Below, in pieces: positions 46,471 to 58,860 of a DNA stretch of 64,000 nt (the first letter of the stretch is position 1; every line of letters begins with the position of its first letter). A program made the translations under genes and the position numbers. The stretch lies in assembly GCA_907163375.1 (NCBI GenBank), contig CAJQUW010000883.1, forward strand, positions 1-64,000, in the 5' to 3' direction. The notes below the pieces were generated by a model. The model was given only the letters and a program-made list of their open reading frames with translations. It had not been told where the DNA came from and made no database searches. This DNA comes from Prostheceraeus crozeri (lineage: Eukaryota; Platyhelminthes; Polycladida; Euryleptidae).

Positions 46471-46479
46471 GGCGTGCTC

Positions 46480-47790
46480 CTAAGAATGATCATGAGAAGG
46501 TGTGGACCTACTTTGGTTGCAAGTGAAGCAGGATCATTTATGTTTTGCCGACGTTGTGAAGTTGTGTTGCAAAGAAAATGTACAATTCGCATATTGCTGG
46601 AAACATTCAAGGATTTCATGAGTTGTTTCACAGGTCATTGCTGTCTGTTGCGTGTTACGTTGTTGCACCCTATGGAGTATTATCATGAGAAGGTGTGGAC
46701 AGACTTTGGTTGCAACTGAGCCAGAAGGTTTTTCTTGACGATGTGAAATCATGTTGCGAAGAAAATGACGTGAAAAAAATTCGAGAGATGATGGAAAATT
46801 AAGATGATTGCATGAGTTGTTTCTCAGGTCAGAGTCGCCGGTTGGATGTTGGTTTGCAAAGTCGTTTAGAGAATGGTGATAAGAGGGTATGAAAAGACTT
46901 TGGTTGCAAAAGAAGCGGAATCACTAACGTTTTACTGAAGCCATGAAGTTGTATTCATGATGCGAAGAAAACGACGTGAAAAAAATTCGAGAGATGATGG
47001 AAAATTCCGATGATTGCATGAGTTGCTTCTCAGGTCAGAGTCGCCGGTTGGATGTTGGTTTGCAAAGTCGTTTAGAGAATGGTGATAAGAAGGTGTGGAC
47101 AGATTGGTTGCAACTGAGCCAGAATCATCAAGTTTTTTCTCGACGATGTGAAGTCATGTTGCGAAGAAAATGACGTGAAAAAAATTCGAGAGATGATGGA
47201 AAATTAAGATGATTGCATGAGTTGCTTCTCAGGTCATTGCTGTCCGTTGCTTGTTGCGTTGTAGCACCCTATCGAGTATTATCATGAGAAGGTATGAACA
47301 GACTTTGGCTGCAATTGAAGTGGAATCACTAATGTTTTTCTTGACAATCTGAAATCATGTAGCGAAGAAAATGACGTGAAATGCGAGAGATGATGGAAAA
47401 TTAAGATGATTGCATAGGTTGTTTCACTGGTCCTTGCTGTCCGTTGCTTGTTGCGTTGTAGCACCCTATCGAGTATTATCATGAGAAGGTGTGGACAGAC
47501 TTTGGTTGCAATTCAGTTAGGGTAACAAATGTCTTGCTGACGTCATGAAGCTGTGTTGCGAAGATAATATGTAAAAGTTTAAAAATTGGTTCGATGATTG
47601 CATGACACAAACATTGACACAAAACATTCCATGATTGCATGAATTGTTTTTCTTGTCAGAGTCACCGGTTGGTTGCCGTTTTTGTAATGTCGTTTTGAGA
47701 ATCGTCATGTGAAAGTGTGGGCAGTCTTTGCTTGCAATTGAGCCAGAATCACTCATGTTTTTCTTGACGTTTTAAAGGTGTTGTGTATTT
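46480..47790 (+). repeat. ~200-bp satellite array, about six copies
   Basis: The segment gagagatgatggaaaatt occurs at about 46784, 46990, 47189 and 47388, giving a unit of roughly 200-208 bp. Units begin near atcatgagaaggtgtggac. Their second halves come in two types: one with gtcattgctgtccgttgct, the other with gtcagagtcgccggttgg. Two internal copies (about 46820-46900 and 47028-47100) are almost identical, which points to recent homogenisation. No protein is supported. Confidence 0.82.
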
Positions 47791-48654
47791 TTTTTGTCAA
47801 CGATGAGGCATGCTGAAAACTCAATTGATAGTGTATTATTTAAACAAACGGATTGAAATACTTTTTTGCTAACTCTACTGTGCAAGCTCGTGTATAACAC
47901 GGTATGAAACTCATATTTGGAGAGTATGGTTTTAGAAGGTGGCTTTGGGAAAATGTACTATGAAAGATTGTACAACTATGTAAAAAACCTAGTTTTCAGG
48001 GAGCACTATTCTGAATGAAGTCCTCTTGGCATCTTCCAAACATTTTTGCTCTTTTCCTGATGTCATTTTTTATAGGTTCCGGTGCCATGTTGGTGCTCCT
48101 TTTTGGTAGAATTACAGCACAAGACCAAAACTCATTTTGATTATTTTCAACAATTTGAAATTTCGGAAATACAATGGGAAATTAAATGGGACCCACTACG
48201 TAAAGGAGGAAGTATAAAAAAATTATACTTCCGGTCCCCTACGTAGTGGGTCCCATTTAACAAAAACGGGTGGTCGTATCTGACCTCACTACAGAATGCA
48301 TATCATGCAGCAGAAAAAGTCCGCAAAGATGCGAAGGAGCTGTGGCAGGCAGTGTGTCTAAAAAGGCAGATTTTCAATCATTAGGCCATGCTTTCAGCAT
48401 CTATTGAACTAGCTTCCTATACTTTGTATGCCCTATCTGGAGTTCTCAGCTTTCATTCGCTCATGCGTTCTTATGGACTTGAATCCGCCGAATTGAATGG
48501 ACTTGAATCCGTCATTCCTTAATCTCCGAAATGTGCTCTCGTTCGCAAATGGCACCTTCCTCCAAATTTCTCTCCACTCGCAATTTTTTACAACCAATCT
48601 TTCTCTTGTTCTCGCTACGAATGGTCTCCGTATCCTCATACCGGCCTAACATTG
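47791..48654. other. Spacer with a strong hairpin
   Basis: Nothing coding is recognised. It contains the hairpin at 48176-48261. Confidence 0.5.
48176..48261. repeat. 86-bp perfect-armed hairpin
   Basis: Arms aaatgggacccactacgta and tacgtagtgggtcccattt, followed inward by a second pairing of aagtataa with ttatactt. Probably a tiny palindromic MITE. Confidence 0.8.
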
Positions 48655-48742
48655 CGCAGACTGTTGTAGACCGCTGCAGAAGACAATCGCTCATTTCACG
48701 CAGACTGTTGTAGACCGCTGCAGAAGACAATCGCTCATTTCA
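48655..48742 (+). repeat. Exact 44-bp tandem duplication
   Basis: The unit beginning cgcagactgttgtagaccgc at 48655 repeats at 48699 without any difference that I can see. Recent origin or an assembly artefact. Confidence 0.88.
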
Positions 48743-50180
48743 TATCTTTAGTAACTCTACTGTGGATGAAGTTTTGCTATTCGGAAGATAGAGCCTAAGC
48801 AGTGGGCGGTTGCTGCGTGCGTTGGATTTCTTTACTATCAGTAGAGCATTTTATATTCACTAAGTCTCACTTTGAGTCTCGTTCTCTCTACCCTAAAATT
48901 ATTCGTTTGCTAAAAGTGAGATGTTAAACAAATTCTGATATTGACATCCTCATTACTGAAAAGCCAAAAGCCTTTACCATAAGCTATCTTTTCTTTTTCC
49001 CATCATTTTTCTCTTTCAATTTTATTTCTCATTTGTACTGTCTTCATTATTTGATCGTGCAAGCATGCTTGGGTACAGTTAGATTCAAAATCAAAGCTTT
49101 CTGATACTTGTGCATCTTATAGCATTCATAGAAATATATTTCAATTCAATGACTAACTTTTTCATGCCATATAGAGTGTTCAATGTTTTCATGAATATAT
49201 TCAAATTGGCAATTTTATAACGATGTCACCTATTAACATTAGAAAGCAATTCAAAAGGTGACAGACATTTTTGGGATTAGTGTATATTAAAACGGAGGAC
49301 ACAAATGGGAAGTTGTAGCTCCATTGAAAATGCATCGAAATTGGCGGACATAAATTGGAAATTTCTGATTTATGTCCTCCAACCTTGATAGAATGCTATG
49401 GTGTGAAGACGTGAATCGGTCTAATTATTTACAAATCATTCAAATTATTTACACAATTGTGCTATTTTAATCTTTTTGCAGTTATAGACACCATTTAAAT
49501 TGTCATTGTATCTTTATTTCAATAATACATGTACTATGCAAGCCTACCAAATCTGTGAAGCCAGATAAATTAAAGCAGGTTATTGCGTTTCCATCTAAAG
49601 GCTATGTAGCACTACTTAAACCCCGCCCTGGGATTCGATGGCTATGGATGTCATGTATTATTTTATCCTTAACGCATGTTCATTCCCATTATATATATGA
49701 GACTCCATCTTTCAAGGGAGTGCTTTATTTCTAACCAGAATTATTTAATTTATCATAGAAATTGGTGGTGCAAGCACGAAATATACCTAGGACTCTGAAA
49801 TAAGAGTTGCCGTAAATCACAGATATTTGTCATATATTTAGGATAATTTGAGACAAAATGAGGATATATCTATGGTAAACTGAACTTTATTTTCCTTGCC
49901 GATGCTTCATTTTCCAAGAGAAAATATAGCACTGCTTTAAAATGGCAAACATGCTTTAAATCAGATTGAGAGAGAGAGCACTTTTTTCTCATACTTGAAG
50001 AAAATAAAGTCCTCTTAAATATTCGTAATAAGTACTCTATTTCATACATATTGCACTTTACGCTTGGTATTCCGTTGGTATCTGAATCGGCGACTTCTGA
50101 AAATATCCGAAAGTCTGTGAACAGAAAAACTTCGTTAATACTCGAATAAGTCTCTAATACCAGTTACAGTCATTTTATCT
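48743..50180. other. No recognisable gene
   Basis: Contains a small inverted pair (ggaggacacaaat near 49296 and atttatgtcctcc near 49380). Otherwise nothing supported. Confidence 0.5.
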
Positions 50181-50387
50181 TTATAACAGTCGTTGAAAAT
50201 GGGAGCGTTTTCCTCTCCGTCCTGTACCATATCTCTCCTTCCATGCGCGCTTGGAAATGGCAGAATTCAAAGTATTTTCGAGTAACACATCATCATCATC
50301 ATACCCTTGATACTGATCACATATCCAGGAGGCTCCGATGACGGACACACATACAACCAAGAAAATGACTGCGATCTTTGATGACAT
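50181..50387 (-). CDS. Putative amidated neuropeptide/peptide-hormone precursor 2 (AWKERYG family)
   Basis: A 68-residue product. Residues 1-19 form a signal peptide (MSSKIAVIFLVVCVSVIGA), followed by an acidic spacer with D30-D33. K46-R47 then precedes AWKERYGTGRR (48-58), G59 and K60-R61, again a cleavage plus amidation context. The tail is only SHFQRLL. Nine residues of the mature core are identical to precursor 1, while the spacer and tail have diverged, the pattern expected when selection acts on the released peptide. A splice acceptor (tcgtttcag|g) again lies one base before the ATG. Family not recognised. Confidence 0.72.
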   Translation of the reverse strand: MSSKIAVIFLVVCVSVIGASWICDQYQGYDDDDVLLENTLNSAISKRAWKERYGTGRRGKRSHFQRLL

Positions 50388-50521
50388 CCTGAAACGAAAA
50401 AGGATCGATGAAAGAATGACTAATGAATGACTTTTAGAGAGCTGTTGCGGAGAACTTGTTGATATTTGAACATACGCAGTAAAAGAATCAACGATTTACC
50501 ATGTTGAAACCCTTAGAGTAA

Positions 50522-50900
50522 GTTTATTAGCAGCAAACATGCTTCAGTAGGCAAGCTACCATCATCAGTGACAACGGTCAGTAAACAAGGATGCAATATA
50601 TACAGTGCGAATTAGACAAGAAAAATCAGTATAGGAAAAGCGGCTGTGATTGGCTGCGGTTATTCAAGATAATTTTAAAATTCTCATTCGCACTCCATAC
50701 ACGAAAATTGCTGAATCATTGTATTTAAAGTCATTCCTTCATTCACAGTACCTAATGAATAACCGCAGCCAATCACAGCCGCTTTTCCTATATTGATTTT
50801 TCTTGTCTCATTCGCACTGTATATATTGCATCCTTGTTTATTGACCGTTGTCACTGATGATGGTAGCTTGCCTACTGAAGCATGTTTGCTGCTAATAAAC
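50522..50900. mobile_element. Palindromic Penelope-type element with CTGATGA hammerhead-like core
   Basis: Inverted arms of about 145 bp start gtttattagcagcaaacatg and end with its complement. In the right arm CTGATGA (50854-50860) is followed by a GTAG-cttgc-CTAC hairpin (50863-50875) and GAA (50877-50879), then aataaa. This is the order of conserved residues in hammerhead ribozymes of Penelope-like elements. The base after GAA is G rather than A. The ribozyme activity is inference. Confidence 0.6.
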
Positions 50901-50929
50901 CTATCAAAAGCTTGCGGCTTCTCACTGTC

Positions 50930-51478
50930 CATAGAGTAAGCATGACAGGTGGAGTAGCAACTCAGTATTAGTTAAATTCCCAATATGTATGCAGTTTCGA
51001 TTTTATTAGATGAACTCGAGTTGAGACCCAATAACAAATGTGAGATATGCGAATTTTTGCAGATTTGGAGATATTACCACAGAATTGACTGATCATGATA
51101 GCAATGCAGAAGGAATGATTGTATTTTGCAAATGCTCCGTGTGATGGCAACCTTGGAGAGGCAATGTTTGCTAAATTAACAATTCGAGGGTTGCTATTTC
51201 TTCGATGTTCAGCCGTAGAAATAAGAGTATTTTCTAAGCTTGATCATATCACAAACTACCTGCCACTAAAAGAGCAAAATATCACAATCAAAGCCCATGA
51301 TCATAATTGACTTGGAACAGATGTAAATGAATTCACATTACAATTCAGATTCAAGAAATGAAACCTTGAATTGGAGAATGATCAAGCTCATGCCGATGAA
51401 AATTGAATTTGAAATTTGAAATTTTAGCTAAGATGCGCAATTAGATCTCACCTTTTCCATCAAGACTTGCATGATAAT
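50930..51478 (+). mobile_element. Family A, copy 6, 3' end lost
   Basis: Begins catagagtaagcatgacag and follows copy 2 for about 550 bp until hAT-like sequence takes over near 51480. Confidence 0.78.
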
Positions 51479-51479
51479 T

Positions 51480-51640
51480 AGTGTTGTGCGGTTAGACAAA
51501 TTTCTTAACCGTAACCGACCGTACAGAAAACGTCCGTAACCGTAACCATGGGATTTTTAACCGCAACCAACCGTAACCATTGGATTTTTTAACCGTAACC
51601 GACCGATAACCGCAAAAACATATATCCAACTGTTGATCGT
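51480..51640 (+). mobile_element. hAT-like terminal fragment
   Basis: Begins tagtgttgtgcggttaga and continues with at least five copies of taaccgtaacc-type subterminal motifs, a typical hAT end. The opposite end was not found. Confidence 0.5.
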
Positions 51641-51769
51641 ATGAACGTAAAGGCTCGTTGAGTCAAAATCAGTCTAAATCAGTTATATTACTGGTCATCG
51701 TAATAAACCGCAACTTAATAAATGTCAGTCACCATTGTGTCGAAATATTTTTTCACTGATCACAATTGC

Positions 51770-51905
51770 AATGACAGCTGATGATGGTGATGGTGGGGAC
51801 TTGATCCTGACAATTGACATCCGTCGTATATAAGCAATCGTAGCTCAGTTAGTAGGGCACAGTTCTACATGCAGATAGATTGGAGTTGTGGGTTAGAAGC
51901 AAGTA
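51770..51905 (+). repeat. Diverged copy of the Thr-AGT-like SINE
   Basis: Shares the leader cttgatcctgacaattgaca and a tRNA-like cgtagctcagttagtagggc with the copies at 21190 and 17345. Box B is degenerate (gtgggttagaagc). Confidence 0.6.
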
Positions 51906-54061
51906 ACAATAGTATAATTGAATTATTTAGGGAATTTGTAGCATGGCCTTAAGCAACATGTTTTTCTCCACACGTTTGAGCAAAATCAACCCATATCTAC
52001 TGGTCTCAATCTCAATTGTACAAGTCAGAATAATGGCACATCAGGTAATAGTACACGCTCTCTCGCATCCTGCTGGATCCGGGTCAGGGGTTGCAGAGGA
52101 AGGGCATGGAGGTACGACTTCTGTTAACAGAAAAAATTTAGTGGTCTGAATCAACGATGTCTATGTCACTCATCCAATGAGATTGCATTACTAGGAGTCG
52201 ACTGTTTTCTGGATATACCTGCATATATATCACATTCCATGAGCTACAAGCATGAACGAGTCTCATGAACACAGCAATCGACAAGAGGATGAGATGAATA
52301 ACGAGATCGGAATCACGTCTCAATGATGACTTCTATGAAAAAAGAGCTTTGTGTAAAAATGTGTAGCCTGCAAGGCACATGCAACTGGATACCGTGAGAG
52401 CTGTCATGGAACATGAATTGCGTTTGTTTGGGTGAATTTTCCAATACTGACAGAACTGTTTTGAATAATTGTCTCACAGATCATGTCAGTCAAAAGGCTC
52501 CGAGGTTTTTAGTCCACCTGCTATGCGTGTGGCATTGAGCGCTAAAAATTGTGTAATAAAAACTACATTGACATATTATTTTTAGAGATTGGAAAGAGCC
52601 AAGTGAATTGGTAGAATTTGTCAATAATTGCTAATTAGTGCAATATATTTCTCCTACTATCCGTAGGTATCATCAGGCAGTAGGTGAATGATTTACAGAA
52701 TAAAATTTGAAATTCACATCAAAATATATATAAAAAAAGATATACAAAATATACAAAACTATGGTAAGAGAAGAGAAGAGAAGGAGCTATGCGGCAGGTA
52801 ATAAAGGGTTACATAGTACCAACAGCATTTATAGTAAACGACCTGACTGGAAGAAAAATGGAAGAAATGGGATGTGAATTAAAAATGTGATTACTGTGGA
52901 ATAACAAAGTCAATGAAAGAGGAAATCTCTAGACTAACTGTCAAGTTCGTGTCTTGAGTTGATCTTAGGTTGTAACTTGTTAATGTAATAGGCTTCTCTC
53001 AAACGAAAGTTGGAGAGTTGACTATATTCTATATATTATTCCCAATTGACTACATATGGAAGTTTATACATGTTTATCTATTCTGTCGGTTTTGATCTCA
53101 TACCATCTTTCAAAAAGTCGGTTGATTATGTAATCGGTAGTTATTCTGTCAGCCAAATTTCAGCTAATCAAATGAAATGAGATTGAAAAATTAAACATCT
53201 GTTCAATAAACTTCAATATCGATAAATACCACATTCAAAAAATGCCGAATATTCAGCAATCTTCCTATCAGTCGGATAGCCCTTTTTATGGTGGGCTCGA
53301 CTTCTCTTCGAAAAATGTAGAACTTGAAAGCTACATGTGAGTGCTTGAGTTTACATAAGGATAATTCTAAGACCTTCATTTGATTAAATATGATTTAACA
53401 TACAGCGGCAAACACTATTTGTTGTATACATTCATTCTGCTATCTCATTCTCATCATTGTATGGGAAAAACAAGTGGCAAATAATTTTTTGCCACCCTAT
53501 CAAAAAGTGGCAAAAATTCATAATTTTCGAGTGACACGCTTGATTCCAGCGGCGGACGATCCTACCGAACGAATTTTTCGGCATCCGATGACGTTATTAC
53601 AAAACAGATTAATTTTTGAAGCCGAGTAATGTCGAGATGCTGACCTTGGATAGTAAATTGTAGATAGCGCTGACATTGCTTCGAATCTGTCTACATTTCT
53701 TGTTGTGTTGAAGTATTTGGAATAAAGAGAAAAAAAATCAAGTTCCACCTTTGGTATATGTGATTTTGAAAGAATCAATTAAGTACTCGTCCTTTCGTCC
53801 TTAACTGACAACTGTCATTGTAATTTCTTGCCAAGTTTGCTGCATATAATTTATGATTCCATCTAGGTTTAAAGAATTCCATTAGAGACTTCTATTCAGT
53901 TTAATTTCATTGACACACCGGTCAAGTATGATGAGAGTCACTTGTAAGTATTGGGAAAATGTATAGCCTATAGGTCTATGTAAGACTGCTTCAATTTCTT
54001 AAGCGTTATTAGAATATTCTTCGAAATTTGCATTGAATTTCAGAAGATATGAACATTTATT
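51906..54061. other. No recognisable gene
   Basis: Intergenic sequence with short open frames only. Confidence 0.5.
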
Positions 54062-54358
54062 ATGAAAGATAGAGGCCCAACCTTCAAGATGTTGGAATTT
54101 CAATTGACAAAAGCACGACAATCTAGAGTGCGAAGCAAACTATATTTCATCACGGTTTTATTTGTCGCTACAGCGTATCTTTTAAAAAATTTCGGTGCAC
54201 CGTTTATCATACCCGGTGAACCGGTCAGAGCAGATCAGTGTTTCCAACACAGCGCTGATGCGTGGAAATGGCGCGGAATTCAGGAATCATCCACGCAGCG
54301 CGGAAATTTAAGTCTTTCTTGCGCAAGGGAGATTTTTATTCATTTTGGTGCAAATTGA
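54062..54358 (+). CDS. Possible small membrane-protein ORF
   Basis: ATG at 54062, 98 codons, preceded by an acceptor-like gaatttcag near 54040. Basic N-terminus, then a hydrophobic stretch (LYFITVLFVATAYLL) that could span a membrane. No family recognised. Could be chance. Confidence 0.22.
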   Translation: MKDRGPTFKMLEFQLTKARQSRVRSKLYFITVLFVATAYLLKNFGAPFIIPGEPVRADQCFQHSADAWKWRGIQESSTQRGNLSLSCAREIFIHFGAN

Positions 54359-54473
54359 AAAGTGATGCAAAGTTTGATTATGATTTTCAGTGTCCCTGAT
54401 AGTCACTAATTTTTGCAATGACCTACCATGTCATGGTTTCGTGTCTGTCTATGTGTGTGATATCACCACATGT

Positions 54474-54712
54474 GGTACCGGCGCTGTGGCCTTGTGGTAG
54501 AGTGTTCGCTCTGCGTCCGGGAGACCTTGGTTCAAAATCTTGGTCGGGTCAAACCTAAGACTTTTAAAATAGGTACACTCTTCATTCTTGCTAAACACTC
54601 AGCACGAAAAAGAATGAGAGTGGTAAATGACAACTCGGCCACATGGAAGAAAGGCTCCGTGCCAAATGTGCTTCCGAGTATAAACAACGTTCATTTTCAT
54701 TTTCATTTGATA
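54474..54712 (+). repeat. Second tRNA-derived SINE type
   Basis: Head with tgtggccttgtggtagagtg (box A) and ggttcaaaatc (box B). A central body follows with gggtcaaacctaagac and gctaaacactcagcacg, ending in a (cattttc)n-like tail at about 54692-54712. This head and body resemble a SINE type widespread in marine invertebrates, from memory. Different from the Thr-AGT-like family. Confidence 0.7.
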
Positions 54713-55389
54713 TCTGTGGAAAGCAAAGCTTCAAATTATTCAAATTTATCAAACATTCGAAGATTCGTCTATTCACGATCACTGTAGATCATCATGTGAT
54801 AAAAGCTGAAACGTTAGGGGCGAAAAAGTAGCCTTCGCTCCTATAGCTGATATTGGTGAAGTGAAATACTTAGACCAATGCTGCACCTCACCAGGGAGCT
54901 AAAATATCTGTTACAATACTGGAGAGGAGATGAAAGAAAACAACATCGATGAATGTCAATTTTCGCTGATATTTACTGTTTTTAATGGCATTTAACTGCT
55001 CGATTTTTGAAGTAAAGTTTCACCTTGTGATTTACAGTGATTGGGATCCATCCACTCGTTGTATTCGCGCGAATCTGAAATAATATACTATATACGTACA
55101 AACCCACTCATAAGTTTTGAGCTGGATCAGTAATCATGTCTATTTCAGATGAATGTTATACATTAAATCATTTATTGCAACCTGTCTAAGATCTGGTTAT
55201 ATGTGAGGCAAGATTCTGTCAAAGGAATAGGTCTGCTCCCATTACATAGGCGTACAAGTGCTACTGCACATGCAAATGCTATAAAGATCATAATTTCAAA
55301 AGTAGTTGAGAAGTTCTTCTGCAAAGAAAGTCAGCATCTGGTGTTCTCATATTTAGCTGAAATTTTAGTTTGAATCCGTCTGTCCGTGC
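54713..55389. other. No recognisable gene
   Basis: Nothing further is supported. Confidence 0.45.
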
Positions 55390-56060
55390 TTTCATGCAGA
55401 CATCTTACTTTTTTCTACGATATTGCTGCCCAACCTGCTTCAGTCGCTGTCCAAAGTGTCCTTATCAAGGGTCGCTGAATTGAACTGTTTCACATCATCC
55501 TACAAGTGCTGGATCAAATTATGATCTGCGCTTTGTGCTGGCCAGTCTGCAAGTGGTATATGAGTTCTATTTTCACATATTGACAACTCGAATGAGATGT
55601 GTGGCATAAGGCACCATCGCACCGAAAATATATCGACTGGTCATAATGCCAATAATGGCAGCATCTTCTGGAGCTCCCGAGAATCGACTTTTCCGTTGCA
55701 TCGCACAAGTTGAAGCACTCCATCAGAGAGAACTATTCACCAGGCCAGAATGAACCGATAGAACTCAACGCTTTTTGTGAAGCATCGAAGACTTTGAATA
55801 ATTAATCTTTCACCAGTACCCCTCCAAACATAGTCCCTCTGTCGTGATGCAGATGCAAACAAAATTCATAAGTAAAAACGATCTGATTCCAGTTTAGTTA
55901 AGTTCATTCGTTATTTTTTCTACACTAATCAAGACACTTTCATTGGCTTGCTTGTAAACAAGGGCTTTCGGGCGGCTATTCCAAGAATGTGATTTCGTCG
56001 AGTGGAATCTTTCACGGTGTTCAAAGAATCAATTGACGTCGAGTGTTCATAGAAATGCTC
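55390..56060 (-). pseudogene. Tc1-family transposase relic
   Basis: On the minus strand decayed motifs follow the Tc1 order: CLHLHHDRGTMFGGVL-like text, then DGALCHTSHSSCQYVK (QDNAPCH region), then DWPAQSADHNLIQHL (catalytic Glu replaced in the NPIEHLW block). Multiple stops and frame changes. Older than the 27823-28822 copy. Confidence 0.65.
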
Positions 56061-58686
56061 AGTTCGCTTGCAGTCGTTTCTGCATGTTTTTTTTATTCGC
56101 GAGCCATGTCGAAGCCGAGAGTGAAGCCAATTGTGGCAGATCTGAGAGCATCTGATACTCTGATGGAATCGTTAGGCTCGTCTGACTCATCATTGCATAC
56201 GACGAAGGCCTCGGCCAATAATTTGTGCTACATTTTTAAGTAATGCATGATCTTTCGAGTTCAGGAATCGCTATCTTTTCAACACTCATTAACCTCGATC
56301 AGGCGATAATTGCTTACCTGAAAATTCTGACACTCTCACTTATCTGCGTTGTATCAGTTGCACCCTTTTACCATCTAGTCGTCGATGAGTGATCTGTTTC
56401 CTGAGATTCTACCCTCTCATTTGATCGTTTTTGAAAGCATAAGTGAAAACGTTTTGTTTTTGAAAGAGATTTCCGTTGATGAACAACTCAGAAATTGTAA
56501 TCTGATTATTGGTATTGCAAGAAAATCATGGAAGAATGATTCCATAACAGCAATTATGAGGGCGAGATCGTTTTCGAAAGTTCATAGATTTCATTTGTCT
56601 TTTTTTATATGCCTTACACCAGGTTTATCCGATGATAGATGCTTATTACCTTTCTGCACTTTTCTTCCATTAAACATTCATTTGGCACATGAATAAGGTG
56701 GAAGACCGAAACATGCATTTGTGAAATTGAAGTTTGCGAGAATATATCTCCGATAAATATTTTTCTTTATAAAGTTGGGCCTTCATGTCGATTAGTAGCT
56801 GATATACGTAGGGGCGTATCTAGACCCCTGCGCGGAAAATTTTCGCTCACCAATTGTTATGAACTGCGTCATGGTGATGGCAGCATTCATATTACTCATA
56901 AAGATGTCATCAGTTTTCATCAGTAAATTCTCCAAGTTCTCACTCTCTAAGTTGAAGAAATCATGGTTAAACATAAACAGTCGATAAGTTATTGAACACG
57001 CTACATCGACACTCGGACAGTTTGGATTTTCTTGTCTGATGGAAATCTATAGAAACACACATTATTGATATTGGTATCACTAATTTTTGCACTTAGAAAT
57101 TCATTACCGCACCATAGTGGTGTTCGAACATCGACCGACTATGAGTACATGTAGGTGACTTTCATTTCTAGTCTTAAGGCACATTTCAACGCCTAGCAGC
57201 AACCTCTGCTCTCTGCACCCATTATCGAATGAATCTATCTTCCCTAAACCTGTCCTTGATGACGTCATCTTCAATTGTTTTCGGTTGCTGTACGCAAACG
57301 ACACTACTTGACATTACGGGACTACGACAGGTGTCCCGCAGTGGCGTAGGCAAGGGGGAGATTGTTGTGATAGATAGATACCCCCAAATGAGTGGGACTG
57401 TAGGATAGAGGGCGGAGATTTTGTGGATCATGAATATAGGGATATTTCCTTGTAGTGTTGTGAGTGCTGTATTAACTCATGCAATGCTATATGAGCCATT
57501 GGTGTTGAAGGCAGTTACTGATTATCTCCTGATTTTCGTTCTACAACTTACCATTTCTTAAATTCCATTTGGACCAGATGATCCAACGCTGCTAATTTAG
57601 ATGCTGGGCTGGCATGAGGTCATATTCCTAATGGGATTTAGCTGAAGGGTATATGGACACCTTCAATTGTCATCATTGCCAGCGGGCGATCACATGCAGC
57701 ATTTGACAGCCGTGACACAGCTTTAATCCGACTCGATGCATAAAACGACTTACATTGACGCTGAAAATTCAGCTGTGAAAATGAAAAGATGAAATCATTC
57801 GACGCATGTCAGAAGATTTTCTCAAGTTAATCTATCTTCCAAGTGTGTCCATTGCATTGATGATTGCATCAATGACCAGTCGACCGTTAGCAGACAGGAC
57901 CGATGAATCGCTTGACGCAGCGAATCCCGCTGCGGTAACATCCGTAGTGCAGAATATCTGTTCCAAATTATAGGCGGATTGTCGTCATTAAGATTCTTAT
58001 GCTTACCTTGTGTGGAATATTTCTCGTTCCTTCTTACCGATCGTCTATCTCTTCTGTGATTTTTATAAGATAAAGCGAGCAAGAACCGGCAAAAAGTAAA
58101 AAATGTATTGAAATTCTAGCGTTGCAGTGAGACCATACAGTTATTATTTTACTCGAAGATTGAGTTGAGCCTAGTAACATTGAAAGAGAATGAAAACCGC
58201 TATAGAGTGCATGAGGCGGATAAGGTCCACCCATCTAATAGGTGAAGGGACTTATAAAACTTAATAGTACTACAAAGCTTCATTTGGATAATGTGAAAAT
58301 GCACATATAAACATGGTAATCTTCCGCTCGTTCATTGTTTTGATTGCTTGAACATAGCACTTAAAATTTATTGAATACTATTAAGGTTTTTGTTTCTTAT
58401 CTATTTTCAGCTTCTTGCATTTGTCAAAAACGCACCATTAATCCACGATAAGTCAAACAAGACTTGAGCTGTTAGCAGTTTATGTACAAACTGAATATAA
58501 TTTGTTCTGCAGGAATGCGACAGGTGATTTAATACACATCTGCGATGTGATCGATAGAATAAATTATTTTCTTTTGATCAATTTCTTCATTATATTCATA
58601 ATATGGATCTCATAAATGCAGTATGAACGATAGGATAGTATTCCAACATATAGTATTCCAACATACATATCCATCAGTCATATAAC
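56061..58686. other. Large interval without recognised features
   Basis: Open frames up to 103 codons (56385) lack known motifs. No repeat family from elsewhere in the window was matched. Confidence 0.5.
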
Positions 58687-58860
58687 TACGAATTCAATGA
58701 TGCCATATTTTTATCAGCTAATAAAAACGCACAAGAATAGCGAAGAGATGAAAATCCGACCGATTGTTTCCAATAAAAATTGACCCACCAAGAAACTGTC
58801 TTGTCTATTATCGAATATTCTTTACAAAGTGGCTACATATTCCAATTGGTGACGAAATAC
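58687..58860 (+). pseudogene. Penelope-like reverse transcriptase fragment
   Basis: A frame reads FYQLIKTHKNSEEMKIRPIV followed by SN, the conserved 'P..HK...RPIVS' block near the start of Penelope-like reverse transcriptases, then TKKLS and LLSNILYKV. It is short and ends in stops. Confidence 0.55.
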
